64,000 nt of DNA from Flavobacterium anhuiense (GTDB taxonomy: Bacteria; Bacteroidota; Bacteroidia; Flavobacteriales; Flavobacteriaceae). Positions within the stretch are counted from its first letter, which is position 1. Each line of letters begins with the position of its first letter. Position numbers and translations under genes: made by a program. Positions 35,259 through 44,434 of this stretch are shown here, piece after piece. Under the pieces are notes generated by a model. That model was not told the origin of the DNA and searched no databases. It saw only the letters and a list, made by a program, of their open reading frames with translations. The DNA lies in assembly GCF_900101855.1 (NCBI RefSeq), contig NZ_FMVC01000004.1, positions 248,001 to 312,000 on the forward strand, read 5' to 3'.

Positions 35259-35720
35259 ATGAAAAATTGGTATATACTTCTAATGTCAATTTTCTGTTTT
35301 TCATGTCAGCAGAAGGAAAATAATAAAACTGCTGCTGACGCTACAAAACCTGTTGTTCAAAAAGAAAAGCAGGAAAATAAACAAATAGGCGATACTATTG
35401 CTATGAATTTCAAAAATGAAGAAAATGTGTTTTCAGCTGAAGGCCATTTAGATTCTCTGAATTCAAAAGTGTATGTTCAATTCAAAAATGAAGTTTTGGG
35501 TGAATTAAACGCTCAAATTGTTCCAGATGCAGGAAAAGGAAACATCCGATTTAATCAAATTATTTTTCCTGATAAAACCTCAGATGGCCCTTTTGGAATG
35601 GACTTGAAAATCCCGCTTCAACAAAAAGGAACTCATATTTTGGTAATTGGCCATTCTTTAATGGCCAAAAATCCTTATTACGGCAATTTTAAAGTGCAGT
35701 TAAATATTCGAAAAGAATAA
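35259..35720 (+). CDS. Small lipoprotein, unknown function
   Basis: 153 residues. The signal ends at FCFSC (lipobox, Cys near residue 16). A Lys/Glu/Gln-rich linker (about 20-48) leads to a compact beta-rich domain (about 50-153) with GPFGMDLKIPLQQKGTHIL and a closing strand FKVQLNI. It probably sits on the periplasmic face of an envelope membrane. I do not recognise the family. It forms a pair with the acidic protein before it. Confidence 0.55.
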   Translation: MKNWYILLMSIFCFSCQQKENNKTAADATKPVVQKEKQENKQIGDTIAMNFKNEENVFSAEGHLDSLNSKVYVQFKNEVLGELNAQIVPDAGKGNIRFNQIIFPDKTSDGPFGMDLKIPLQQKGTHILVIGHSLMAKNPYYGNFKVQLNIRKE

Positions 35721-35733
35721 AGATCTATTAAAA

Positions 35734-36912
35734 TCATACTTTAATTCTCTTTCTATTTTTCGCCCAATAAGTAAGATATACAATTCCTAAAATTAGCACC
35801 AATATATCAAATCTAATAATTTGCGGTATGCGATTGATTTGATCATTATAATAAGTTCCACCCAAAAGCGCTCCTAATCCAATTCCGAGTTCCATCGAAA
35901 TATACATAGTGGCAACCGCTTTCCCTCTATGTTCAGGATTGCTCATATCTATGGTCCATGCGCTAATTGCTGGAGACAAAATACCAGTCCCAACTCCATA
36001 AATTCCAGCTCCAATCAATAACATCTCAATATCTCTTCCCGAACTAATTATAAAAAGAGCAATCGAAGTTATGATTAATCCAGCCATGATCACTTTTGGT
36101 CGGCCATGTCTATCTGAAACTTTTCCTGCCCCAAAACGCACCATAACCGAAGCTACCGTAAAAGCTGTAAAAAATATACCTTTATTTGTCGCTCCCAAAT
36201 GCTCACTCCAATCTGGAATTAAGGTTAAAATAAGTCCGAAAGCAGTGTACGAAAGAAAAGTAATAATTCCCGCAGGAAACACATTTTTATCTACAATATC
36301 GTTTCTTCCTATAATGAACATTGATCTGTTCAATTTTTCTTTCGACTTAAGAGTTTCTTTCATGTTCATTACGATTATAATTGAAAAGAAAGCCAAAAAT
36401 GACGAAGTGTAAAACATCACATTGATTCCATAATTATTTACAATCATACTTCCCAGCGCAGGTCCTAGTGCACCTCCAATACTAAAACATAATCCATGCA
36501 TTCCGAGAGCTTCTCCCCATCTGTGCTGCGGAATAATATCTGCCACATAAGCCGATGTCGAGGTTGGTTTAAATCCTGTTGAAAAACCATGAACCAAACG
36601 AAGTAATAAAAACCCTGAAACAGAACTCAAAATCGGATACAAAAATCCGCATACCACACATACCGAAGAACCTATTGCCATAACAGGAACACGTCCCCAT
36701 TTGTCGGTAAGCTTACCACTGAAAGGTCTCGAAATCGCAGCTGTTAATGTAAACAATGAGATAATAAGCCCTTTGTATTCTGCTCCTCCAAGACTGCTTA
36801 AATAATTAGGAAGTTCAGGAATCATCATATTAAAACTTGATGAAAATAATAAAGAACTCAAACAAAGTAAAATGAATTGTAAAGTATAAATTGATTTTTC
36901 GTTTTGTGACAT
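35734..36912 (-). CDS. MFS transporter (multidrug/YfkF-like)
   Basis: 392 residues, twelve predicted spans. The MFS loop 2-3 motif is seen as GKLTDKWGRVPVM (about 66-78) and its repeat in the second half as GKVSDRHGRPKVI. The long-range layout fits drug:proton antiporters of the DHA1 type, but substrate cannot be assigned. It begins 45 bases after the DUF763 gene on the same strand and is probably the second gene of that unit. Confidence 0.85.
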   Translation of the reverse strand: MSQNEKSIYTLQFILLCLSSLLFSSSFNMMIPELPNYLSSLGGAEYKGLIISLFTLTAAISRPFSGKLTDKWGRVPVMAIGSSVCVVCGFLYPILSSVSGFLLLRLVHGFSTGFKPTSTSAYVADIIPQHRWGEALGMHGLCFSIGGALGPALGSMIVNNYGINVMFYTSSFLAFFSIIIVMNMKETLKSKEKLNRSMFIIGRNDIVDKNVFPAGIITFLSYTAFGLILTLIPDWSEHLGATNKGIFFTAFTVASVMVRFGAGKVSDRHGRPKVIMAGLIITSIALFIISSGRDIEMLLIGAGIYGVGTGILSPAISAWTIDMSNPEHRGKAVATMYISMELGIGLGALLGGTYYNDQINRIPQIIRFDILVLILGIVYLTYWAKNRKRIKV

Positions 36913-36957
36913 TATTGGATTTTTATATAACTAAAGGCTGATAGAAAATTATAATTT

Positions 36958-38178
36958 TTAGAATAATTCCAGCTGATTGTTTGGGTTTATAGGTTTCTTT
37001 TTAGGAGGTTTTGCATCGCCAAAAACGGTTCTTCCGCCATACTTGTACGATTCCTCTCGTTCTCTCTGGATAAGAGCATCAAAATTAGAATTCGGCGTAA
37101 AACTTTCTTCTGCTTTCCGCGAAATCTCAGATAGTTTCTGAATGGCACTTAATTTATCGCTATTTCCGATTTTGGCGCGATTAATCGCTCTTTGCAACGT
37201 ATCAATAGTTTCATCGTAGATCTTAACGGGAACAGGAAAGGGATGTCCGTCTTTTCCTCCATGAGCAAATGAAAAACGTGCTGGATCTTCAAATCGTGTT
37301 GGAGTTCCATAAATGATTTCGCTTACCAAAGCTAAAGATTGCAAAGCCCTCGGCCCCATTCCTTTTAAGAGCAACAGTTCTTCAAAATCTTCGGGCTTAT
37401 TTTCATGCGTAGCCCAAAGCATGGCGCCCAATCTTTTCATATTCACATCTTCCATTCTCACATCATGGTGCGCGGGCATAGAAAGATGCTGCATTTCTTT
37501 TATGATTTTAACTGGCGATTCTTTTACCAATTCTAAAATACCTTCGCGAGATTTTGTTGCGGCATTGGCTGTAAGATTTAAAATCGAACCCTGATTTTCG
37601 CCATAAATAAACGTGTGCGGTTCGTTGATAAAAGATTTTAAATCTTGCGAGTGCCAATGGTATCTTCTGGCAGTTCTAGAATTCGGATTCATTCCCTGCT
37701 GGATAACAGCCCATTGTCCTTTATTATCGACAATAAAATTATGCTGATACAATTGAAATCCGTCTTGAATGGCGGTATTGTCCACTTTTGCCGTAAGTCG
37801 GCTGCAGCTGGCAAGATTGATTCCATCGAGGCCTGTTTTTTCTCCCACAAATAAGAGTTCTTGTGGCGTTGCCATAGAATGTTTTCCTTTTCCTCCACAA
37901 ATATAAATTCCCAACTCTTTTGAGTGCGGATTAACCGATTTTTTCAAAGCTCCAAGCACCGAAGTTGTAATTCCAGACGAATGCCAATCCATTCCCATTA
38001 CAGCTCCAAAACTCTGAAACCAAAACGGATTGCTTAATTTGCTAATAACTTCAGCAGTAGAAAATTCTATAGCAATGGTTTCCACAATGGCAAAACCAAG
38101 TTTAGACATTCGCTCAGCAAGCCATAATGGAACATGTCCATAATGTAAAGGAAGATCTGCCGTGCCGGAACGTTTCAT
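36958..38178 (-). CDS. DUF763-domain protein
   Basis: 406 residues with no signal or membrane span. It begins MKRSGTADLPLHYGHVP, the conserved start of DUF763, and holds the family blocks GIYICGGKGKHSMATPQEL (about 93-111) and NPNSRTARRYHWHS (about 165-178). The region KGMGPRALQSLALV looks like a helix-hairpin-helix motif, so nucleic-acid binding is possible. The family is shared by bacteria and archaea and has no established function. The C-terminus is Pro/Lys-rich. Confidence 0.85.
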   Translation of the reverse strand: MKRSGTADLPLHYGHVPLWLAERMSKLGFAIVETIAIEFSTAEVISKLSNPFWFQSFGAVMGMDWHSSGITTSVLGALKKSVNPHSKELGIYICGGKGKHSMATPQELLFVGEKTGLDGINLASCSRLTAKVDNTAIQDGFQLYQHNFIVDNKGQWAVIQQGMNPNSRTARRYHWHSQDLKSFINEPHTFIYGENQGSILNLTANAATKSREGILELVKESPVKIIKEMQHLSMPAHHDVRMEDVNMKRLGAMLWATHENKPEDFEELLLLKGMGPRALQSLALVSEIIYGTPTRFEDPARFSFAHGGKDGHPFPVPVKIYDETIDTLQRAINRAKIGNSDKLSAIQKLSEISRKAEESFTPNSNFDALIQREREESYKYGGRTVFGDAKPPKKKPINPNNQLELF

Positions 38179-38432
38179 TTGCTGGAATTATAATCCTGCA
38201 AAAATACTTCTTTTAATTGTGAATTATAAATTGTGAATTGTTAATTCAAGTGTAAAACTTTCTAAATAATCAATTGCGTCTATCTATAGGGAGATACACA
38301 AAATTTGCACAAAAAGGCTTTAGTCTAAATAATAACGATATTCGATTCCGAAAACCCCTAGCTGAAACTAGGGGCTATGCAAAAACATATCAGCGATTGA
38401 CAATTCGTAGCTAACCATCAACCATCAACAAT
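38179..38432. repeat. Repeat-bearing intergenic region
   Basis: It contains AATTGTGAATT-type short repeats and a hairpin CCCCTAG (38355-38361)/CTAGGGG (38368-38374) with a GAAA-like loop. The hairpin lacks a T-run, so it is more likely a dispersed intergenic repeat than a terminator. No gene seen. Confidence 0.5.
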
Positions 38433-39524
38433 TTAGACAATTTCAATATCGTCTGCAGGTTCTTCAACGGGCTCGGGATTATCATCTAACCATGCTACAA
38501 ATAATTTATATCCTATTGAAAACACAATTGGTCCGACAAATAATCCGATGAAACCTGACATGATGAAACCGCCAATTACACCCAGAAAAATTACAAGCAT
38601 TGGCACAAGCGCTCCTTTACCTAATAGAAGCGGCTTTAAAACATTATCTGAAAGTCCGCTGATGATAAAAAACACAGTCCAAAAAACAGCATGGCCAGAA
38701 TCTCCTGTTGAAAAAAGATAGATAATAACTCCAATATTAATTATAATGGGTCCAATTTGTAAAATAGAAAATATCAAACAAATCAAGGTCAATATTCCCG
38801 CATAAGGGATATCAGCCATAAATAATCCGATGGCCTGGATCAGAGTCTGAATAACGGCAACACCCAAAATGCCTTTAACCACTTGATAAATTGTTGAAAC
38901 AGAAATTGTCATAATTTCTTCAGCTTCACTTCCTGCAATTTTTTTAAGGAATTTCATAAAGAAAGCTTTACCTCCTGGCGATACTAATAAAACTCCAGCA
39001 ATAATAACCGAAAGTATAAATTGCAGAAATGCAGCACCAGAACTCAAAATACTTGCCATAATTTTAGATGACAATTCTCTAATCTGATCTTGATATTTAA
39101 CAACGCCTTGTTCCAAATCTGTTGACATCGTTAGCAAAAACTCGTAAAGAGGCTTCCCAATTATCGGCCATTCCTTTATAGAAGGTCCCGGTGGACTAAT
39201 TTTAAGCGTTCCTGCTTCAAAGCTGTCCTTCAGTTCCAAAAAATTGCCAGTCGCCGCTTTCAGGAAATAAATAAGAGGCACCACCATAATGGCAATAATC
39301 AAAATAGTAATGACAACCGATGCCAATGCTTTACGTCCTTTTAATATTCGCTGCAATGAATTAAACAATGGATAAAATACAACAGACAGTATTATAGCCC
39401 AAAGGATAGGCATAAAAAAAGGCAACAGCAATTTAAGACAAAACCCGACAAGGAGAAATATGAAAAATAACTGCAAAATAGTATCAAAGAGTTCTTTCTT
39501 TTTATTCGAATAAGTTGTTTTCAT
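38433..39524 (-). CDS. AI-2E-family (UPF0118) membrane transporter
   Basis: 363 residues with seven or eight spans and the family pattern near the C-terminus (ISGLSDNVLKPLLLGKGALVPMLVIFLGVIGG, quoted in part: NVLKPLLLGKGALVPMLV). Members include the AI-2 exporter TqsA and Na+/H+ antiporters, so the substrate is open. It lies 85 bases after the ion-channel gene on the same strand. Confidence 0.88.
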   Translation of the reverse strand: MKTTYSNKKKELFDTILQLFFIFLLVGFCLKLLLPFFMPILWAIILSVVFYPLFNSLQRILKGRKALASVVITILIIAIMVVPLIYFLKAATGNFLELKDSFEAGTLKISPPGPSIKEWPIIGKPLYEFLLTMSTDLEQGVVKYQDQIRELSSKIMASILSSGAAFLQFILSVIIAGVLLVSPGGKAFFMKFLKKIAGSEAEEIMTISVSTIYQVVKGILGVAVIQTLIQAIGLFMADIPYAGILTLICLIFSILQIGPIIINIGVIIYLFSTGDSGHAVFWTVFFIISGLSDNVLKPLLLGKGALVPMLVIFLGVIGGFIMSGFIGLFVGPIVFSIGYKLFVAWLDDNPEPVEEPADDIEIV

Positions 39525-39609
39525 GGTTATTATTTTAATGGTGAATGGAAATTTTGAGTTGTGAATTGTTAATGGTAAGTGATTTCTTTAACTCCTTACT
39601 CTTGCTTCT

Positions 39610-40314
39610 CTAATCTTGCTTCTTCTCAGTCTCATTAATAGAGAAATTGGCATCTGAAACCAACCTTCCAATTAAGATTACTGGATACAAAACGCCCGTA
39701 AGCACTTCAATCTGAACTAGGGATCGAGCCAAAGGATGAAGAGGCACTATTTCCCCAAAACCTGTTGAAGTGATACAGATATAACTGAAATACATAAAAC
39801 TAGCCAAATCGCTATTGCTTGTAAATTTCGATTCGGTTATCTGAAAAGCACCTTCAATATGTTCAAAAAGAAATAAATAAAGGGTTGACCAAAAATGAAC
39901 CAACAGCATGTAAACTACAATCGAACCCACAATGCGATAAGTTGTGACCGGACCAGGTTCTAGAACTTTTATTAAAACCAAAGTAATTAGCAGAAGCATG
40001 ATGGCAATAGAAAGAATAAGGTCGGCAAAGAGAATAAAAATATTATGTTCAAAATAATTAATCCATTGTGTTACAATGAATAAAAATGGAATTATTGAAA
40101 TAATTAGAGCCTGTTTTTTATGTTTGGATAATGCCAAAATTCCAGCAAAGAGAAACAGCATCCAAAATATATTAACAGCAACCACAAAGCGTGTATAACT
40201 GCCGAAAAAAGGAATGATAATGAAATGCATGATAAACAGCAATATCAACATACCGCTGAGCCCTTTTTCTTGAGTCCAAAAGCGATATAAAAAACGATCT
40301 TTTTTTACTATCAT
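39610..40314 (-). CDS. Ion-channel-domain membrane protein (two-pore-helix K+ channel type)
   Basis: 234 residues with about six spans. The pore segment reads SYICITSTGFGEIVP (about 180-194), i.e. TxxGFGE in place of the TVGYGD of canonical K+ channels; GFGD/GFGE filters occur in K+-selective and less selective channels. A final span follows (VLTGVLYPVILIGRLVS). No cytoplasmic RCK/TrkA domain is attached. Selectivity is therefore uncertain. Confidence 0.75.
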   Translation of the reverse strand: MIVKKDRFLYRFWTQEKGLSGMLILLFIMHFIIIPFFGSYTRFVVAVNIFWMLFLFAGILALSKHKKQALIISIIPFLFIVTQWINYFEHNIFILFADLILSIAIMLLLITLVLIKVLEPGPVTTYRIVGSIVVYMLLVHFWSTLYLFLFEHIEGAFQITESKFTSNSDLASFMYFSYICITSTGFGEIVPLHPLARSLVQIEVLTGVLYPVILIGRLVSDANFSINETEKKQD

Positions 40315-40333
40315 AATGTTAATTTCAAATATT

Positions 40334-40357
40334 AAATTCCAATCCCGAAACCTCGGA
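40334..40357 (+). repeat. Dispersed intergenic repeat, copy 2
   Basis: Matches the minus strand of 14821-14844 at 22 of 24 positions (AAATTCCAATCCCGAAACC at its start). Confidence 0.6.
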
Positions 40358-40392
40358 AAAAATCTATGTTCTTACTTCTTTACTCTTGCTTC

Positions 40393-40441
40393 TTTCATCT
40401 TTCATCTTTCATTTTTCATTTTTCATCTTTCATCTTTCATC
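40393..40441. repeat. Seven tandem heptamers TTTCATY
   Basis: Seven consecutive copies of TTTCATC or TTTCATT, ending two bases before the stop codon of the MFS efflux gene. It forms a short variable-number tandem repeat in the 128-base gap before the ion-channel gene. Confidence 0.85.
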
Positions 40442-40442
40442 T

Positions 40443-42011
40443 TCAAATCGGAATCGGCTCTACTTCAACTCTTCCAATTGGTCTACGCCAAAGTTTGAAA
40501 ATCAGTATAATGAAAATGGGCAGAAAACAGACTGCTGACATGACGAGATAAATATCTTTATAAGCCAATAATATTGAGGCTTGCGAGGTTTGATTAGAAA
40601 GACTCTTCTCAGCTTTTTTCTGTGCTTCGGCATCTGATAAACCCATATATAAAAATTGCCTTTTTGAATTTTCCAACTGATTTTCGGCTTGTTTATTTAT
40701 CGGACTCAGCTGCTGGCTCAGACCAGTTTTATGCTGCACATTCATGTTCGAAATAAAAGTTCCTAAAACAGCACTTCCCAACAAAGAAGCAAAAACTGCC
40801 TGAGCAATAATTCCAGTCATCATGCGCGATGTGCTTAGAAACGGAGGAATTCCCTCTGAAATGTAAAGCAGCGAAACAGGGAAAAGAAATCCCATTCCTA
40901 ACCCTTTAAAAATTAATGGCAGATAAAAATCAGATGCATCAATTCCTGGATAAAATCTGAAAAAAAGTATTATGTGATACATTCCGTAACAGGCAAAACC
41001 AATGACCCAAATCGTAGCGAGATAAATGCGTTTGTATAAAAGATAAGTCGAAAGCGGAATTGAAATACATAATCCAATTAAAAGTGAAAGATGCGTTACC
41101 GCTCCCAAAACAGGATCAAAACCTAAAACATTGGTCATATAGCCCGTTACAACGCTTCCTGTCCCATTCATTATTCCTATATAAAACATTAAAAATGCAC
41201 CGGGAATCACATTTTTAAATTTGTAAACATCCGGATTAATTAATGGTTCTTCCGTAAAACGAACATGAAGCAAATAGATTCCTGCCACGATAAACAAAAC
41301 TGCTGAAGCTAATGTTATTTTAGGATCATTAAACCAATTTCTGGTCTGACCTTCGGCACATAAAAAAAGGATAATCGTAAAAAATAGAATCAGTATAATC
41401 CAGCCTCTCCAATCAAATTGAAATTTGGTTTTGAGAGGCGCCACATCGGCTCTGTAAAAATACCAAGCCAGAATAATACAGATTAAAAAATTGACATTCA
41501 GAAAATAAATTCCAAACGTCCAATTATGAAAACTCACAAAATGTGCTCCTAAATACTGATACAAATGCTGGCTCCCTTTTTGAATAAACTGAAAAATTCC
41601 ATACATCAAAGCCATATTTAAAGCTGGATTGTATTTTAACAAAATGGGCACCATCGAAGCAAATATTCCGATAATGGAAACAATTGCCAAAAGCGAACGG
41701 CATAAAACAAACCAAGCAATAGTGGGCGCAAACAAGGATGCCGTATTGAAAAGCAGAGACAAAAACGAAACCGATAAAATCATGGTTCGAACTTTAATTT
41801 GTTTTCCTAATTTCAAACCCAAAGGCAAAAAAGCCAACATTGCAAAAATGGGAATGTAAACCGCATAACTAAAAGCCGTGGTAGAAGGTCCGAAATGTCC
41901 TAATATCTGCGAATTATCATAAGTTGTGACATTGAGTCCGTTAAAAAAAGGAATCGTCAGGATATACAATCCTGCCAATGTAAAAACGCTCCTTTTTTTT
42001 CCTGCAAACAT
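40443..42011 (-). CDS. MFS efflux pump, EmrB/QacA (DHA2) type
   Basis: 522 residues with about fourteen spans, the DHA2 number. The N-terminus runs YILTIPFFNGLNVTTYDN, and a long outer loop follows near residues 430-470. The gene starts three bases after the HlyD-type adaptor and completes a TolC-HlyD-MFS tripartite pump, which would move a toxic compound or metabolite from cytoplasm to outside. It lacks several usual DHA2 charged motifs that I could check by eye, so the substrate remains open. Confidence 0.88.
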   Translation of the reverse strand: MFAGKKRSVFTLAGLYILTIPFFNGLNVTTYDNSQILGHFGPSTTAFSYAVYIPIFAMLAFLPLGLKLGKQIKVRTMILSVSFLSLLFNTASLFAPTIAWFVLCRSLLAIVSIIGIFASMVPILLKYNPALNMALMYGIFQFIQKGSQHLYQYLGAHFVSFHNWTFGIYFLNVNFLICIILAWYFYRADVAPLKTKFQFDWRGWIILILFFTIILFLCAEGQTRNWFNDPKITLASAVLFIVAGIYLLHVRFTEEPLINPDVYKFKNVIPGAFLMFYIGIMNGTGSVVTGYMTNVLGFDPVLGAVTHLSLLIGLCISIPLSTYLLYKRIYLATIWVIGFACYGMYHIILFFRFYPGIDASDFYLPLIFKGLGMGFLFPVSLLYISEGIPPFLSTSRMMTGIIAQAVFASLLGSAVLGTFISNMNVQHKTGLSQQLSPINKQAENQLENSKRQFLYMGLSDAEAQKKAEKSLSNQTSQASILLAYKDIYLVMSAVCFLPIFIILIFKLWRRPIGRVEVEPIPI

Positions 42012-42014
42012 CTC

Positions 42015-43079
42015 TTATTTTTTTACTTCAACTGTTACATTCATTCCTGGTCTTACTTCCTGAAGCTCTTTTGTTGGAGTTTCAAATTCAATTTTCGCTG
42101 GAATACGCTGTGTGATTTTTACAAAATTACCAGTCGAATTATCGGGTTCAACCATAGAGAATTTGGCTCCTGTGGCTGGAGAAAAACCAGCAACTTTTCC
42201 TTTAAATTCTTTTCCGTCTAACGCATCAATTGTAATGGTCACTTCTTGTCCTTGCTTTATTTTTTCGATTTGAGTTTCTTTAAAATTCGCTGAAATCCAT
42301 AATTTTTCAGTCAGTACGATTGTAGCAATGGTTTGATTGGCATTGATTAATTCGCCAATAGACAAATTTCGTTCGCCAACAAAACCATCAGCGGGAGCCA
42401 ATATAACCGTATAAGACAGCTGCAATTTTGCTGCATCAAGATCTGCTTTCTTTCTCGCAACAGTTGCTGTGGCAGCTTCAAGATTAATCGAACTCTGTTT
42501 GGTAATCGAACTGCTGGCATCTAGACCTTTTCTGCCCGCCTTTACATAAGCTTCTTCCGATTTTAATTTGGAAATAACCTGATCATATTGATTTCTCGTC
42601 ACAGCCGAATCGGCATACATATTCTTGAAACGCTGATAATCTTTTTGTGCTTTTTCTAAACTCGCCAAATCTCCCGCCAATTTTTCTTTTCCCGAAGCCT
42701 GATTAGAAATCGAAGTGGTTATATTTTGCTGTAGCGAATGCAGATTTCCTTCGGCTATAGCCAAATCAGCTTCTGCTTGTTTGACTTTGATGATATATTC
42801 TGAATCGTCTAAAACAACCAATGTATCGCCTTTATGCACCTGCTGATTGGCTTCAAAACGAATTTCTTTTATATGGCCAGTCGCTCTTGCCGCAACGTTA
42901 TTGATGTAAGCTTCTACCTGAGCATTATTAGTAGTTTCGTAAGAGCTGAAATCAAAGAACAAACTTAAAATCCACACCCCTCCTGCAAGTAAAAAAACAA
43001 AAGACAGTAGCGTAAGAATGCTGTTTCTCTTTTTTTCACTTTTCTTAACTGCTCCGTTTTGTGTATCTGCTTCGCTCAT
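42015..43079 (-). CDS. HlyD/EmrA-family membrane-fusion protein
   Basis: 354 residues: a Lys-rich cytoplasmic start, one span (about 20-42), a lipoyl/barrel part (VAARATGHIKEIRFEANQQV near 65-85), a long helical hairpin (about 95-205) and a beta-barrel end (LWISANFKETQIEKIKQGQE). It bridges the MFS pump and the TolC-type outer-membrane channel in the periplasm. It lies 11 bases after tolC-like and 3 before the pump gene. Confidence 0.92.
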   Translation of the reverse strand: MSEADTQNGAVKKSEKKRNSILTLLSFVFLLAGGVWILSLFFDFSSYETTNNAQVEAYINNVAARATGHIKEIRFEANQQVHKGDTLVVLDDSEYIIKVKQAEADLAIAEGNLHSLQQNITTSISNQASGKEKLAGDLASLEKAQKDYQRFKNMYADSAVTRNQYDQVISKLKSEEAYVKAGRKGLDASSSITKQSSINLEAATATVARKKADLDAAKLQLSYTVILAPADGFVGERNLSIGELINANQTIATIVLTEKLWISANFKETQIEKIKQGQEVTITIDALDGKEFKGKVAGFSPATGAKFSMVEPDNSTGNFVKITQRIPAKIEFETPTKELQEVRPGMNVTVEVKK

Positions 43080-43090
43080 AACAAGAAATT

Positions 43091-44434
43091 TTAAAGTTTG
43101 CCCATTGCATATTGAAGTGAATAATATTGAATGATTAAATCTAAATTGGCGTTTACAAGTGAAATTCTGGAGTTATTTAACTGTAATTCTGCATCTACAA
43201 TCTCGCTGATTAAAGCAAAATCATTATCATATCGGCTTTTTACAATTTTATAATTGCTCATTGACAGCTCGACATCTTTTTTGTAGGTTTTGATGTTTTC
43301 TTTACTTTCAGCATATCTGACAAATGCATTTTTTACTTCTGTCGTAATCTGATCTTTGGTAACTTCTAGAGCGATATTGCTCTTATCAATTTCCAGTTTA
43401 TCACCATTTATCCGATGTTTCAGATTATAAAAACTCGAAATATCCCAGTTTAAAGAAAGTCCCGCTGCCCAGTAATTCAGAATATTGACATAATTGGGCC
43501 ATTGAGCCGGATATTCTGTATTCAGTATGAGGTTTGCATTTAAATTGGGTTTAAATCCGCTTTTGGTCAAACTCAGCGAAGATTCTGACAATTTGATTCT
43601 TATACTTGCCCTTTTTATTTCTTCTCTGTTTTGAAAAGCCTCTTCCAAACTTTCTTGCAGGTTCATATTTTCTGTCGGAATCATGCTTTCTGTCACTTCA
43701 GGTTTCAGAATTGTATTGGTCGGGAAACCGATTAATATATCCAGATAATTGCTGATAAGCTGAATGGTATTGGTGCTTCTAAAAACCGAAACCTTAAAAT
43801 TAGATTGTTGTAGTTCGGTTCTCAAAAGGTCACTTGTCAGATTCTGACCGTTTTTTACACGCGATTTCAGCTGATTTATTCGAATGTCAGTATTGATGAT
43901 ATTCTGTTTCGTAACCTCAATCTGGCGGTACAATTTCTCGAGTGTGAAATATTGTTCTGTAATGGCATTTTTAACGTCTGCCTCAGTCATTCGAACAGCA
44001 GATTCCTGCATTTGACTAATTAATTCCTGCTGATTGATTCTGGTGTTAATGGCATTTCCGGCGTAAATTGGAAGTGAAGAAATAATATTAGCAAAAGCCT
44101 GATGATCGTAATAATCTACGGTGACATTTCTGGCATAAAATCCTTCATAGAGTTTAGGATCTCCGATGTAGTTGTATCCGCCATTCAAACTTATTCTTGG
44201 CGCTTTTGCAATTTTTGCCTGACCGACATTTTCGTTAGCAATAGCCAAATCAGCATTTGCCAGTTTTAATTGCCGGTTATTTTTAATTCCTAATAAAATT
44301 GCTTCATCGAGTCTTATTTTTTTTGCAGATGCAAGACTGCTGGTATCCTGCTGAGCAAAATTGAAGTTACAGCAGCACAATAAGACAAGAGTCAAATGTT
44401 TTAAATTTGAAACTCTTAATTGCCAATAACACAT
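43091..44434 (-). CDS. TolC-family outer-membrane efflux protein
   Basis: 447 residues. The signal region follows a short lead (VSNLKHLTLVLLCCCNFNFA). The two repeated OEP domains with long amphipathic helices are visible (about 50-230 and 245-440), e.g. NRQLKLANADLAIANENVGQ and ALISEIVDAELQLNNSRISL. It is the first gene of the efflux operon and would form the trimeric channel. The start at 44434 gives an unusual MCYWQLRV lead; an ATG nearer the hydrophobic stretch is absent, so I keep it. No TetR or AraC regulator adjoins the operon. Confidence 0.9.
   Translation of the reverse strand: MCYWQLRVSNLKHLTLVLLCCCNFNFAQQDTSSLASAKKIRLDEAILLGIKNNRQLKLANADLAIANENVGQAKIAKAPRISLNGGYNYIGDPKLYEGFYARNVTVDYYDHQAFANIISSLPIYAGNAINTRINQQELISQMQESAVRMTEADVKNAITEQYFTLEKLYRQIEVTKQNIINTDIRINQLKSRVKNGQNLTSDLLRTELQQSNFKVSVFRSTNTIQLISNYLDILIGFPTNTILKPEVTESMIPTENMNLQESLEEAFQNREEIKRASIRIKLSESSLSLTKSGFKPNLNANLILNTEYPAQWPNYVNILNYWAAGLSLNWDISSFYNLKHRINGDKLEIDKSNIALEVTKDQITTEVKNAFVRYAESKENIKTYKKDVELSMSNYKIVKSRYDNDFALISEIVDAELQLNNSRISLVNANLDLIIQYYSLQYAMGKL

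Noticed and set aside
40393-40441. CRISPR-like array
   Set aside because: The seven units are 7 bases long and directly adjacent, with no spacers; it is a tandem repeat.
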